Origin: Dermatophilus congolensis
GTDB lineage: Bacteria > Actinomycetota > Actinomycetes > Actinomycetales > Dermatophilaceae
DNA length: 64,000 nt
Assembly: GCF_900187045.1 (NCBI RefSeq)
Contig: NZ_LT906453.1
Span: 868,001 to 932,000, forward strand
Direction: 5' to 3'
A program made the position numbers and the translations under genes. Shown one piece after another: positions 1 through 10,016 of the stretch; within the stretch, counting starts at the first letter, position 1; each line of letters begins with the position of its first letter. The notes below the pieces were generated by a model. The model was not told the DNA's origin. It ran no database searches and worked only from the letters and a program-made list of their open reading frames with translations.

Positions 1-604
<604 letters not shown>

Positions 605-704
605 ACACACTTTTAAGAGTTTTGTTCGCGTCGACTGTGCGGTTCTTGGGGCATCAGCCCTACAGGATCATGACAGATATGTTTCTGATTGGTTCTGTTG
701 GTTT

Positions 705-821
705 TTCGGTGGTTATAGCGTTGGGGAAACGCCCGGTTACATTCCGAACCCGGTAGCTAAGCCCTTCAGCGCCGATGGTACTGCACTGGGGACGGTGTGG
801 GAGAGTAGGTCACCGCCGGAA
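705..821 (+). rRNA. rrf: 5S ribosomal RNA
   Basis: The core 'cccggttacattccgaaccc' motif and the terminal 'gagagtaggtcaccgccgga' are typical of 5S rRNA. The length of about 117 nt fits. The ends are estimated from pairing of the 5' 'ttcggtgg' with the 3' 'ccgccgga'. It follows 23S in the usual 16S-23S-5S order. Confidence 0.93.
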
Positions 822-832
822 TATACGTGAAA

Positions 833-867
833 GGAAAGGGCCTGGAACATTGTTCCAGGCCCTTTCC
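833..867 (+). terminator. rrn operon terminator hairpin
   Basis: A perfect 16-bp stem (833-848 with 852-867) and a 3-nt loop lie 11 bases after 5S. The tail is not a clean T-run, but position and stem strength make it the first terminator of the rRNA operon. Confidence 0.8.
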
Positions 868-901
868 GCATACCCAAAAACACCAGCGCAAAGCTCTAAA
901 A

Positions 902-963
902 TTAAATCGTGAACTTTTGAGGCGGAAACATAAATGTTTCCGCCTCAAAAGTTCACGATTTAA
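902..963. terminator. 30-bp perfect hairpin between rrn and maf
   Basis: Positions 902-931 are the exact reverse complement of 934-963, with only two bases between the arms. The left arm starts ttaaatcgtgaac and the right arm ends gttcacgatttaa, so either strand gives an A/T-flanked stem. It lies between the converging rRNA operon and maf, whose stop is at 983, so a bidirectional terminator is the simplest reading. Confidence 0.75.
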
Positions 964-982
964 GCCTCAAGAAAGAACGATG

Positions 983-1687
983 CTACTTCGTGCGTAGAGA
1001 CATCCATGGAACCTGGATTTCACCTAGCAAACTCCGCATCAAAGGCAAACTGATACCCACCACATTATGGAAGTCGCCCTCAATCGACTCTACATACGGG
1101 CCACCAATCCCATCGACAGTGAAAGCTCCTGCCACATGAAGTGGCTCACCCGTAGCCACGTAATCTTTAATTTCTTCCTCCGAAAGGGCAGCAAAAGAAA
1201 CTGTCGTGCTTGCAGTAGCCCCTAACGTCGCCCCAGTGCCTCCCTCATCAACACCACGCACATCAATCAACCAGTGCCCCGTATGCAAAACTCCCGAACG
1301 TCCCCCCATGCGACGCCACCGCTCTATCGCATCAGAAGCATCAACAGGCTTTCCCAGCACCTGCCCCTCAAACTCCAAAACCGAATCACACCCCACCAAA
1401 AAACCCGCCTCAAACGCGTCGCACTCTACAGCAGAACCAGAAGAAATATCTTCCAAGAAACCCCCGTTCACCTGGGCATCCTCCACCACTCGGGCGACAG
1501 CCTCTGCCTTCGCCCGCGCTAAAACCAAAGCCACCTGATCAGGCTCCAGCTCTCCAAACCTTTCCCGCGCCTCAGCTAAAGCAACATCTTCATCAACACC
1601 AGAAACAATCACCAACGGATCAACACCACAACGACGCAACGTCGACAAACGAGCAGGAGAAGCAGAAGCCAAAACCAAACGATTCAT
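983..1687 (-). CDS. maf: Maf-family nucleotide pyrophosphatase
   Basis: A 234-residue Maf/HAM1-fold protein that hydrolyses nucleoside triphosphates, often non-canonical or modified ones, to monophosphates in the cytoplasm. The N-terminal RLVLASASPARL motif at residues 3-14 is the family nucleotide-binding signature, and GCDSVLEFEG further in matches the conserved active-site region. It is slightly longer than the usual 190-210 residues because of an insertion around residues 70-90. It is last in the pccB-accE-maf cluster, a common actinobacterial order. The ATG start puts the signature at the very N-terminus, as expected. Whether it acts on dTTP/UTP or on methylated nucleotides cannot be told here. 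Confidence 0.93.
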   Translation of the reverse strand: MNRLVLASASPARLSTLRRCGVDPLVIVSGVDEDVALAEARERFGELEPDQVALVLARAKAEAVARVVEDAQVNGGFLEDISSGSAVECDAFEAGFLVGCDSVLEFEGQVLGKPVDASDAIERWRRMGGRSGVLHTGHWLIDVRGVDEGGTGATLGATASTTVSFAALSEEEIKDYVATGEPLHVAGAFTVDGIGGPYVESIEGDFHNVVGISLPLMRSLLGEIQVPWMSLRTK

Positions 1688-1732
1688 GCCACCGATTCTG
1701 CTACGCCACCACTCCTACTGCAGACCACGCCT

Positions 1733-1963
1733 CTAGCTCGAAATACCACCCCAGCCAGAACGGCCAGCCCATCCCGACAACATCCGACGACGATTCGCCC
1801 ACCCGCTACTGCGCTGCCCTAGCTCCTGCGCACTACTGCACTCATTCCTCGATAAAGCCAACACCACTACCAACAGTGCAGCCAGCTCCTCCTGCGAAGG
1901 ATTACCCCGCACCACACGAAGCCACGGCTCTCCGGCATCACCACCACCGGCAGACATAGCCAT
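1733..1963 (-). CDS. accE: Acyl-CoA carboxylase epsilon subunit
   Basis: A small protein of about 76 residues with the signature PWLRVVRGNPSQEELAAL, then a variable linker and a Trp/Arg-rich C-terminus, as in AccE/PccE subunits. These bind the biotin-carboxylase/carboxyltransferase complex of actinobacterial acyl-CoA carboxylases and raise its activity. The open frame extends up to a GTG at 2005, but the ATG at 1963 has a strong GAGAGGAGG seven bases upstream and is chosen. It follows pccB after a short gap and was probably cotranscribed with it. Confidence 0.88.
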   Translation of the reverse strand: MAMSAGGGDAGEPWLRVVRGNPSQEELAALLVVVLALSRNECSSAQELGQRSSGWANRRRMLSGWAGRSGWGGISS

Positions 1964-2014
1964 CTCAAACCTCCTCTCGCCAAAACCGCTCACTAACAAG
2001 CGCACTCAGCCACA

Positions 2015-3631
2015 TCACAACGGAATGTTGCCGTGCTTCTTCGCAGGTAACTTCTCATGCTTACTACGCAACGTGCGCAACGCACGAACAACCTGTACCC
2101 GAGTCTCCGAAGGACGAATCACCGCATCCACATACCCACGTTCCGCAGCAATATACGGATTCGCCAAAGTCTTCTCGTAATACTCAATAAACTTCGCACG
2201 CGCGGCATCCACATCCTCACCAGCATCCAAAGCAGCCTGCAACTGCTTCCGATAAAGAATGTTCACCGCGCCCTGCGCACCCATCACCGCAATCTGCGCA
2301 GTCGGCCACGCCAAATTAATATCCGCACCCAAATGCTTTGACCCCATCACATCGTAAGCGCCACCGTATGCCTTACGAGTAATAACAGTAACCAGCGGAA
2401 CCGTCGCCTCCGCATACGCATAAATCAACTTCGCGCCACGCCGAATAATCCCATTCCACTCCTGGTCGGTGCCCGGCAAAAAGCCAGGGACATCCACCAG
2501 AGTTAACACCGGAATATGGAAAGAGTCACACGTCCGCACAAAACGCGCGGCCTTCTCTGAAGCATTAATATCCAATGTCCCAGCAAACTGCATTGGCTGA
2601 TTCGCCACAATGCCGACACTGCGCCCCTCGACACGACCAAAACCAACCAAGATATTCGGCGCAAACAAAGCCTGCACCTCAATAAACTCACCATCATCAA
2701 CAATCCCAGAAATCACCTCACGCATGTCATAAGGCATGTTCGGAGAATCCGGAATAATCGAATCCAAAAATGCGTCAGCCTCGGTGACCTCTGGTTCAGC
2801 CTCAAACCCATACACCGTAGGCTCTTCTAAATTATTTTGCGGCAAAAAACTCAACAACTCACGAACATACTCAATCGCATCATCTTCATCATGAGCCATA
2901 TAGTGAGCCACCCCCGAGCGTGAATTCTGCGCAGCTGCGCCACCCAGCTCCTCCATCGCCACATCCTCGCCCGTCACCGTCTTAATGACATCCGGGCCAG
3001 TAATAAACATGTGGCTAGTTTTATCAACCATGACAATAAAATCAGTCAACGCCGGCGAATACACCGCGCCACCCGCACACGGACCCATCACCAAACTGAT
3101 CTGCGGAATAACGCCACTGGCATGCACATTACGGCGGAAAATCTCCCCATACATCCCCAGCGCCGCCACGCCCTCCTGGATCCGAGCTCCACCCGAATCA
3201 TTAATACCCACCACCGGGCAGCCAATCTTCATCGCTAAATCCATAACCTTGACGATTTTTTCCCCAAAAACCTCACCCAAAGAACCACCAAAAACAGTGA
3301 AATCCTGAGCAAAAACACACACCGGCCGATGATCAACCGTCCCATAGCCCGTCACCACCCCATCCCCATACGGACGGTTCTTTTCTTGACCAAAATCACG
3401 AGAACGATGACGCGCAAAACCATCTAGCTCAACAAAAGAGCCCTCATCCAACAACTGCTCAATACGCTCACGCGCAGTCTGCTTCCCCTTAGCATGCTGC
3501 TTCTCCACCGCACGCTCGGACCCTGCATGCACCGTCTCCACAACCCGACGCTCAAAATCAGCAAGCTTGCCCGCCGTCGTGCTCACATCAGACTGCTCAC
3601 CCTGCGCATCATTCATGGCCGCATCGCTCAT
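2015..3631 (-). CDS. pccB: Acyl-CoA (propionyl-CoA) carboxylase beta subunit
   Basis: A 538-residue carboxyltransferase subunit that moves the carboxyl group from biotin to acetyl- or propionyl-CoA, giving malonyl- or methylmalonyl-CoA for fatty acid synthesis. It has the two crotonase-fold halves of the family: the N-terminal half with [11 protein letters not shown] and [13 protein letters not shown], which form the CoA and oxyanion sites, and the C-terminal half with [18 protein letters not shown] and [15 protein letters not shown]. Length matches AccD5/PccB. The start is uncertain by a few codons: a second ATG is five codons in and neither has a clear ribosome site. accE and maf follow, and birA is divergent, tying the locus to biotin-dependent carboxylation. 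No biotin carboxylase gene is in the window. Confidence 0.95.
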   Translation of the reverse strand: MSDAAMNDAQGEQSDVSTTAGKLADFERRVVETVHAGSERAVEKQHAKGKQTARERIEQLLDEGSFVELDGFARHRSRDFGQEKNRPYGDGVVTGYGTVDHRPVCVFAQDFTVFGGSLGEVFGEKIVKVMDLAMKIGCPVVGINDSGGARIQEGVAALGMYGEIFRRNVHASGVIPQISLVMGPCAGGAVYSPALTDFIVMVDKTSHMFITGPDVIKTVTGEDVAMEELGGAAAQNSRSGVAHYMAHDEDDAIEYVRELLSFLPQNNLEEPTVYGFEAEPEVTEADAFLDSIIPDSPNMPYDMREVISGIVDDGEFIEVQALFAPNILVGFGRVEGRSVGIVANQPMQFAGTLDINASEKAARFVRTCDSFHIPVLTLVDVPGFLPGTDQEWNGIIRRGAKLIYAYAEATVPLVTVITRKAYGGAYDVMGSKHLGADINLAWPTAQIAVMGAQGAVNILYRKQLQAALDAGEDVDAARAKFIEYYEKTLANPYIAAERGYVDAVIRPSETRVQVVRALRTLRSKHEKLPAKKHGNIPL

Positions 3632-3723
3632 GCGACGCAGCCTAACCCCCTACCCACCAGTAAAAGATTCGCCAACACGACACTGCCCAACCCACCCCCA
3701 GCCACGACCCCTAACCTGACACC

Positions 3724-4632
3724 GTGAACACTGGCCACCACCCCCACCTCAACACGCAACACATCACCAACGGCACCCTCGCCCCCACAGGCCCCTGGAG
3801 CCGCGTCGACATCCACGAAACCACCGGATCAACCAACGACGACGCCTTCGCTGACCCCACCCCCTACCGGCTCATCATCGCCGCCCACCAAAACGCAGGC
3901 CGCGGCCGACGTTCACGAACCTGGATAACACCCCCAGGAACCAGCATCGCCATGAGCATGACACTGCCCCTACCCACCCCCACGTCAACCAGCCCAGCCC
4001 ACCACGACCCCGGATGGCTCCCACTCCTCATCGGCCTAGCCACACACGACGCCCTCGCCGAACTCATCACCACACACACTCCCCACACCAACCCAAAACC
4101 ACCTCACCCCACCATCCAAGCCAAGCTCAAATGGCCCAATGACATCCTCATCCGCACCGCTACCAACACTGAAAACAACGCCAAAGTCGGCGGAATCCTC
4201 TGCCAACTCGCCCCCAACACCAACACCGTCATCGCCGGAATCGGCATCAACGTCGCCGTACCCAAAAACCTCCTCCCCACACCCACCGACACCGCGCCAC
4301 CCGCAACCTCTCTCCACCACGCCCTCACCACCATCGGCGGAACAACACCCACCCGAGAAGAAATCGCCATCAACATCGCCAACCACGTAGCCCACAGACA
4401 TCACCAATGGATCACCAACCCCCACACCAACCCACTCCACAACGACTACACCGCAGCCTGCGCCACCATCAACACCCCCATCACCGCCCACTTACCCAAC
4501 AACACCACCCTCACCGGAACAGCAACCGCCATCACCCCACACGGTGAACTCCTCATCGCCACACCCCACGGCCCCACAACCCTCCGAGCGGGTGACGTAG
4601 TTCACATTCGACCCACAAACCGTCAGAATTAA
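3724..4632 (+). CDS. birA: Biotin--[acetyl-CoA carboxylase] ligase
   Basis: A 302-residue biotin protein ligase that makes biotinyl-AMP and attaches biotin to the carrier lysine of biotin carboxylases. The ATP/biotin loop GRGRRSRTW lies near residue 59 and KLKWPNDI near residue 137; the C-terminal small domain is present. There is no N-terminal helix-turn-helix, so it is the class I, non-repressor type. Start is GTG. It is divergent from pccB with under 100 bases between, a conserved actinobacterial arrangement. Codons end almost only in C, and the protein is unusually rich in Thr, His, Asn and Pro outside the motifs. Confidence 0.93.
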   Translation: MNTGHHPHLNTQHITNGTLAPTGPWSRVDIHETTGSTNDDAFADPTPYRLIIAAHQNAGRGRRSRTWITPPGTSIAMSMTLPLPTPTSTSPAHHDPGWLPLLIGLATHDALAELITTHTPHTNPKPPHPTIQAKLKWPNDILIRTATNTENNAKVGGILCQLAPNTNTVIAGIGINVAVPKNLLPTPTDTAPPATSLHHALTTIGGTTPTREEIAINIANHVAHRHHQWITNPHTNPLHNDYTAACATINTPITAHLPNNTTLTGTATAITPHGELLIATPHGPTTLRAGDVVHIRPTNRQN

Positions 4633-4635
4633 CCC

Positions 4636-5850
4636 ATGCAATACGGCGATCGGGAGGAAAAAAACATCCCCACCGACCCGAAAATACCCTCGGCCACCAC
4701 CGAGGTCACACCTCCACGCCCATACGTCGTACTCCACGAAACCCTGCGACGCATCGAAGACCGCTACAACAAACCCACCCCACTACGCACCAGCGACGCA
4801 GCCACCCGCCGCGCCGATATCATCGGACAACTCCTGGGAACCGAATCCCCCCTACGCCGCCGCGAAGTAGCCCGAACCGCCCGCCTACCCTTCATCACAG
4901 CCCGCCGCGTCTGGCACGCACTCGGATTCCCCGAACTCGGCGCCCGCAGCATGCCCTTCACCCAAGCCGACCTCAACGCAATCCCCGACATCGCCGAACT
5001 GCGCCGCCTCACCGGCATGAACGACGACCTCGTACTGGACATCGCCCGAGCCATCGCACGCAGCACCGACCGCCTCGCCACCTGGCAAACCAGCCTCATG
5101 ATGGAACTCGTCGCCTCCCGACGCCACCACGACGAACAATCACGCTGGACAGAACAACTCACACCCCAAGAACGCGAAACAGTTATCAATCGCATCCTCG
5201 AAGCCTCAAGCAGCATCGAACCAATCCTCATCTACGCCTGGCGACGCCACCTCGCCGCCGCCCTTGCCCAACTCGTCGACGACGACGAAGCCACCACCAA
5301 AGACGGACTACCCGCCAACGCCCGAACCATCGGCTTCGCCGACCTCGTCGGATTCACCTCCACCGTCGCAAACATGAACGAGCGCGAAATCTCGGCCCTC
5401 GTAGGAGAATTCGAAACACTCGCCTCCGACATCGTCACCATCCACGGCGGAAAAATCGTCAAAACCATCGGCGACGAAATCCTCTTCGCCTGCGACCGAC
5501 CCGCCGCAGCCGGCGCCATCGGCCTCGACCTCATCGACGCACTCCACGACATGCCCGGCATGCCCCAACTCCGCGTCGGTATATCCACCGGCGCCGTCGT
5601 CTCCCAATTCGGCGACGTCTTCGGCACCACCGTCAACCGAGCCAGCCGCCTCACCGCCGCCGCCGAACCCGGAACCGTCGTTATCGACACCGCAACCCAA
5701 ACCCGACTCACTACCGTCTCCGGATTCGAACTCATGCAGCTCGAACCCACCCCCCTGCGCGGACTCGGGCTCACCCAAATGTGGGCCCTACGTCGCAGCA
5801 CCACCCCCAAACGACGCGGCCCCACAGACGCCCGCACCGTCACCGAATAA
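4636..5850 (+). CDS. Class III adenylate/guanylate cyclase
   Basis: A 404-residue protein with a helical N-terminal region (about 1-220) and a C-terminal cyclase homology domain (about 228-395). The domain shows FADLVGFTS and IGDEILF, each giving a metal-binding Asp, a Lys just before the second, and GTTVNRASRL with the transition-state Asn and Arg, so it looks catalytically competent, probably making cAMP. No membrane segment is seen, so it is probably cytoplasmic. It starts three bases after the birA stop and should be translated from the same message. The N-terminal half has the look of the regulatory region found in actinobacterial cyclases next to birA; its signal is unknown. Confidence 0.88.
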   Translation: MQYGDREEKNIPTDPKIPSATTEVTPPRPYVVLHETLRRIEDRYNKPTPLRTSDAATRRADIIGQLLGTESPLRRREVARTARLPFITARRVWHALGFPELGARSMPFTQADLNAIPDIAELRRLTGMNDDLVLDIARAIARSTDRLATWQTSLMMELVASRRHHDEQSRWTEQLTPQERETVINRILEASSSIEPILIYAWRRHLAAALAQLVDDDEATTKDGLPANARTIGFADLVGFTSTVANMNEREISALVGEFETLASDIVTIHGGKIVKTIGDEILFACDRPAAAGAIGLDLIDALHDMPGMPQLRVGISTGAVVSQFGDVFGTTVNRASRLTAAAEPGTVVIDTATQTRLTTVSGFELMQLEPTPLRGLGLTQMWALRRSTTPKRRGPTDARTVTE

Positions 5851-5966
5851 CCACCCCACCCGCGACACGCGCAAACCCACCCATAGGACACCCCCTGAAC
5901 AGCACAAACACGACCGTCTCAGTCGGATGATCCAGAAGAACCCAACAGCACGTCTAGCATGACCGC

Positions 5967-6650
5967 ATGACCAGTGTTCTACTCGCTGAAGACGACTCGG
6001 CCATCAGCGAGCCCTTGGCGCGAGCCCTCCGCAGAGAAGGATACGAAGTCACCATCTGCGCCGACGGACAAGAAGCCTACGAAGAAGGCCGAACCGACCC
6101 AGACCTGGTAATCCTTGACATCGGCCTACCCAGCATGGACGGACTCGAAGTCTGCTGGCGCCTACGCGCCGAAGGACGCACCGCCCCCATCCTCATGCTC
6201 ACCGCACGAGCAGAAGAAGTCGACGCAGTCGTCGGACTCGACGCCGGCGCAGACGACTACGTCACCAAACCCTTCCGCCTCGCCGAATTCCTCGCCCGCG
6301 CCGTCCTACGCCGAACCACCACCAAAACCACCACCACCGAAGGCGACGACGACGGCGTCAGCATCGACGCCCAAGCCCGACGCGCCTTCCTAGGCAACAA
6401 AGAACTCCAACTCACCGTCAAAGAATTCGACCTCCTACGCGTCCTCGTCCGCGAACAAGGCAAAGTCGTTTCCCGCGAACAACTCATGCGCGAAGTCTGG
6501 GACACCCAATGGTTCGGCTCCACCAAAACCCTCGACATGCACGTCTCCGTACTCCGCAAAAAACTCGGTGACGACGTCACCCGCCCCCGCTACATCACCA
6601 CCGTCCGAGGAGTCGGGTTCCGCTTCGAACGACCCGCAAACGCCGCCTAA
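5967..6650 (+). CDS. OmpR-family response regulator
   Basis: A 227-residue regulator: receiver domain at 1-115 with the acidic pair E8/D9, phospho-acceptor D51 in LVILDIGLP and the conserved Lys in VTKPF; winged-helix DNA-binding domain at about 130-222 with KEFDLLRVLV and the recognition region TLDMHVSVLRKKLG. The histidine kinase gene follows after five bases, so the two form a two-component pair. Target genes are not evident. The ATG start lies in an intergenic region of about 115 bases, long enough for its own promoter. Confidence 0.94.
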   Translation: MTSVLLAEDDSAISEPLARALRREGYEVTICADGQEAYEEGRTDPDLVILDIGLPSMDGLEVCWRLRAEGRTAPILMLTARAEEVDAVVGLDAGADDYVTKPFRLAEFLARAVLRRTTTKTTTTEGDDDGVSIDAQARRAFLGNKELQLTVKEFDLLRVLVREQGKVVSREQLMREVWDTQWFGSTKTLDMHVSVLRKKLGDDVTRPRYITTVRGVGFRFERPANAA

Positions 6651-6655
6651 CCCCC

Positions 6656-7720
6656 ATGACACCCGGCCTCCTCCCGGACAACACCACCAAAACTCACCGA
6701 TCCGTCTCCGTACGCGAATCCCTCCTACGCTCCACCAGCCTCGCAGTAGTGCTCTCACTACTCATCGTCACCGTCCCCGCAATCGCCTTCACCATCATCA
6801 CCACCCAATTCCTCAACGACACCCCCGGATACCCCACCCCACACAACATCACCATCACCATCACCACCCTCGCACTCATCCTCATCGCCACCGCAGCTGC
6901 AGCCGTCTACGCCGTCGTCCGCTGGCAAGCAGGAAAAGTATCCGACCCCCTTGTCGAACTAGCCAACGACGCCAAACGCCTCGGCGAAGGCGACCCCCGC
7001 ATTCACCAAACCGCCTCCGGCATCACCGAAATAGACCTCGTCACCAGCGAACTCGACCGATCCGCCCGACGCCTCATCACCTCACTCGCCGCCGAACGCG
7101 ACTTCTCCGCCGACGCCTCCCACCAACTACGCACACCCCTGACCGCACTCCTCATGCGCCTCGAAGAAATCGCCGCCACCGACGACCTCGACGTCGCCCA
7201 CGAAGAAGCAGACATCGCCATCCAACAAGTCGAAAGACTCACCGACACCGTCGAAGCACTCCTACGCAAAAACCGCCGCTCCGTCGAAACCCCACGCATG
7301 GTCCGCGTCGACCGCACCCTCGCCGAACTCCAACGCCTCTGGCAACCCAAATTCGAACGAGAAAGCCGCGCCATCCACGTCACCGGAATCCGCGGCGTCT
7401 CCGTATGGACAACCTCAGTCAACCTCACCCAAATCCTCGGCGTCATCATCGAAAACTCCCTCGCCCACGGATCAGGCACCACCGTCGTCGACGTCCGACT
7501 CTCTGGCCCCTCCGTCATCATCACCATCACCGACGAAGGCCCCGGCGTTGACCCCGACCTGGCCCCCTACGTCTTCGACAAAGAAGTCTCCACAAGCGGA
7601 TCCGGACTCGGCCTATCCATAGCCCGATCCCTCGCCGAAGGATACGGCGGCAGACTCGAACTCCTTCGCACCAAACCCGCCACCTTCGCCCTCTTCCTCC
7701 AAGCAGTCGCCACCGACTAA
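6656..7720 (+). CDS. Membrane sensor histidine kinase
   Basis: A 354-residue kinase with two membrane helices (about 30-50 and 64-85) around a short extracytoplasmic loop, then a HAMP-like linker, the phospho-acceptor box SADASHQLRTPL (H156) and a HATPase domain with N-box IIENSLAHG, G1 DEGPGVDP and G2 GSGLGLSIARS. The very small outer loop suggests it senses a membrane or intramembrane cue. It begins five bases after the response regulator. Compact kinases of this kind beside purK/purE are frequent in Actinobacteria; the stimulus is unknown. Confidence 0.93.
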   Translation: MTPGLLPDNTTKTHRSVSVRESLLRSTSLAVVLSLLIVTVPAIAFTIITTQFLNDTPGYPTPHNITITITTLALILIATAAAAVYAVVRWQAGKVSDPLVELANDAKRLGEGDPRIHQTASGITEIDLVTSELDRSARRLITSLAAERDFSADASHQLRTPLTALLMRLEEIAATDDLDVAHEEADIAIQQVERLTDTVEALLRKNRRSVETPRMVRVDRTLAELQRLWQPKFERESRAIHVTGIRGVSVWTTSVNLTQILGVIIENSLAHGSGTTVVDVRLSGPSVIITITDEGPGVDPDLAPYVFDKEVSTSGSGLGLSIARSLAEGYGGRLELLRTKPATFALFLQAVATD

Positions 7721-7789
7721 CCCACCACAACCCAAAGCACACACGCCCGCACCCCCACCCCACGCGCCACTACAACTAGGCTCAGCCTC

Positions 7790-9064
7790 GTGAACGAGCC
7801 AACAACCAGGGACCTCAAACCGAACCACGCCCCCGGAGGGTTCCCCATCGTCGGAATCATCGGCGGCGGACAACTTGCACGCATGTGCCAACCCCCGGCT
7901 ATCAACCTCGGAATCACACTCAGCGACCTCGCCGAAAACACCAACAGCGCCGCCGCCCAAGTCATCCCCTCCGCACCCGTCGGATCCGCTGACGACCTCG
8001 ACACAGTCCTAAAATTCGCACGCCACTGCGACGTCATCACCTTCGACCACGAACACATCCCCCCACACGTACTCCACGCCCTCGAAAACGAAAACATCCC
8101 CCTCCACCCCCGCCCCGCTGCCCTGCGCTACGCCCAAGACAAACTCGCCATGCGCGAACTCATGGCCAACCTCAACATCCCCTCCCCACAATGGGCCCAA
8201 GTCCGCACCCCCGACGAACTCGCCCACTTCGCCGACCGCGTCGGCTGGCCCATCATCCTCAAAACCCCCCGCGGCGGATACGACGGCAAAGGCGTGCTCC
8301 TCGTCAACGAAGGCGAACACACCACCGGCGAAGCAGCCACCTGGTTCAACGCCATTACCGGCACCACCCCCACCAACGACCCCACCAACGAACTCGCCCG
8401 CGCCACCACCTTCCCCGACGGCCTCCTCGCCGAACAAGCCATCACCTTCACCCGCGAACTAGCCATCATGGTCGCCCGCAGCCCCATGGGCCAAGCCTCA
8501 ACCTGGCAAGTAGTCGAAACCGTCCAAACCGACGGCATCTGCACCGAAGTCATCGCCCCCGCACCCGACCTACCCCCCGCCGCAGCCACTCACATCACCG
8601 CCGCAGCCCTACGCATCGCCGAAGCCATCGACCTCACCGGAGTCATGGCCGTAGAACTCTTCGAAACCACCGACGAAGACGGAAACCCCCAATTCCTCGT
8701 CAACGAACTAGCCCTACGGCCCCACAACTCCGGCCACTGGACCATCGACGGCTCCACCACCAGTCAATTCGAACAACACCTCCGCGCCATCCTCGACCTC
8801 CCCCTAGGCGACACCAGCCCACGCAACACCTGGACCGTCATGGGCAACGTTCTGGGCGGACAAATCCCCGAATTCGAAAACCTCTACTCCACCTACAAAC
8901 ACCTCATGGCCCACGACCCAGCCCTCAAAATCCACCTCTACAACAAAGCAGTAAAACCCGGCCGAAAAATTGGCCACGTCAACGTTTGCGGTGACAACCT
9001 CCTCGAACTGCGCGAACGCGCCAACCACGCCACCGGATACCTCCGCGGCACCATCCGCCAGTAA
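7790..9064 (+). CDS. purK: N5-carboxyaminoimidazole ribonucleotide synthase
   Basis: A 424-residue ATP-grasp enzyme that carboxylates AIR with bicarbonate and ATP to N5-CAIR in purine synthesis. Visible are the N-terminal [11 protein letters not shown], the ATP-grasp loop [12 protein letters not shown] and the late [16 protein letters not shown], all family hallmarks. The GTG start is kept because it lies a little before the Rossmann-like motif; a later start is possible. purE follows after 29 bases with a ribosome site (CAGGAGCAAC), so the two steps are cotranscribed. Confidence 0.95.
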   Translation: MNEPTTRDLKPNHAPGGFPIVGIIGGGQLARMCQPPAINLGITLSDLAENTNSAAAQVIPSAPVGSADDLDTVLKFARHCDVITFDHEHIPPHVLHALENENIPLHPRPAALRYAQDKLAMRELMANLNIPSPQWAQVRTPDELAHFADRVGWPIILKTPRGGYDGKGVLLVNEGEHTTGEAATWFNAITGTTPTNDPTNELARATTFPDGLLAEQAITFTRELAIMVARSPMGQASTWQVVETVQTDGICTEVIAPAPDLPPAAATHITAAALRIAEAIDLTGVMAVELFETTDEDGNPQFLVNELALRPHNSGHWTIDGSTTSQFEQHLRAILDLPLGDTSPRNTWTVMGNVLGGQIPEFENLYSTYKHLMAHDPALKIHLYNKAVKPGRKIGHVNVCGDNLLELRERANHATGYLRGTIRQ

Positions 9065-9093
9065 CGCCCCCCAACCCACCCAGGAGCAACACA

Positions 9094-9627
9094 ATGAACG
9101 ACACCACCCTCAACGAAACCACCCCCCTCGTCGGCCTCGTCATGGGCAGCGACAGCGACTGGCCCACCATGGAAGCCGCAGCCCACGCCCTCGAAGAATT
9201 CGGCATCCCCTACGAAGCCGACGTCGTCTCCGCCCACCGCATGCCCACCGAAATGATCGAATACGGCCGCAGCGCCGCCGGCCGCGGCCTACGCGTCATC
9301 ATCGCTGGCGCTGGCGGCGCCGCCCACCTACCCGGCATGCTCGCCGCCGTCACAGAACTACCCGTCATCGGCGTACCAGTACCCCTCAAACACCTCGACG
9401 GCATGGACTCCCTCCTATCCATCGTCCAAATGCCCGCAGGCGTACCCGTAGCCACCGTCTCCATCGGCGGCGCACGAAACGCCGGACTCCTAGCCACCCG
9501 CATCATCAGCACCGCCGACACAGAACACGGCGCCCACCTACGCGAAAAAATGCGCACCTTCCAAAGCGAACTACGCGACCACGCCCACGCAAAAGGAGAA
9601 ACCCTCCGCAACCGACTCACCCACTAA
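9094..9627 (+). CDS. purE: N5-CAIR mutase
   Basis: A 177-residue class I PurE that converts N5-CAIR to [17 protein letters not shown] at the N-terminus, SAHRMPTEM with the catalytic His, and [14 protein letters not shown] are the family signatures. Length is typical. It works directly after PurK, its upstream neighbour. A strongly structured non-coding stretch follows within a dozen bases of the stop. Confidence 0.96.
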   Translation: MNDTTLNETTPLVGLVMGSDSDWPTMEAAAHALEEFGIPYEADVVSAHRMPTEMIEYGRSAAGRGLRVIIAGAGGAAHLPGMLAAVTELPVIGVPVPLKHLDGMDSLLSIVQMPAGVPVATVSIGGARNAGLLATRIISTADTEHGAHLREKMRTFQSELRDHAHAKGETLRNRLTH

Positions 9628-10016
9628 AAACACGTAAAACGCCCGGCCGGAGGAACAGTCGAACCACGCACGCCCTGATGAGCGGCACCCCGCTCCGCAC
9701 GTGATCGACTGCCCATCCGACCGGGCGTCACCGTTCTCCAAACACAAAACTCACAGAGAACGAACACATTCAGGGCTCGAACCAAGAGCCCCGACAACCT
9801 CAATAATGCTGTCTTCCCACCCCATAAAAACGCACTCAAACCGCGTCTTAGCCCAATCGTTATCCAGCCGAATCCACCACGCGACCAACAAGACCCAGTA
9901 GAGTCTCCACGCGCCACCGGCAGCGAACACCAGGGCAAATAAAAACCACACAAAAAGAAAAACCACACCCAAAAAGTGGCCCCAAAACAGCACCTCACCA
10001 ACGGCAAGATAAACAC
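9628..10016. other. Intergenic region purE-glycerate kinase
   Basis: About 390 bases without a convincing gene. Apart from the structured element at 9639-9728 it holds A/C-rich sequence, more A-rich just before the kinase start, which probably includes that gene's promoter. Short frames in it have no ribosome site and no recognisable protein. Confidence 0.6.
9639..9728. other. Nested-stem structured element after purE
   Basis: About 90 bases fold on paper into nested helices: an outer 13-bp helix (9639-9651 with 9716-9728, one C/A mismatch), an inner 7-bp helix (9656-9662 with 9705-9711) and an apical hairpin (9680-9685 with 9690-9695, 4-nt loop). No T-run follows on the plus strand, so it is not a standard terminator. 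On the minus strand it vaguely resembles a tRNA, but the T-arm does not pair, so that was rejected. It could be a small structured RNA or a protein-binding site; no known family was recognised. Confidence 0.45.

Noticed and set aside
1206-1538. Plus-strand frames inside maf
   Set aside because: Opposite-strand shadows of maf with no ribosome site or known fold.
6568-7551. Long Arg/Pro/His-rich frame over the histidine kinase gene
   Set aside because: Shadow of the kinase gene; composition follows the C-rich coding strand.
9639-9728. tRNA gene on the minus strand
   Set aside because: A TTCGA-like motif is present but the T-arm and anticodon arm do not pair; the helices nest instead.
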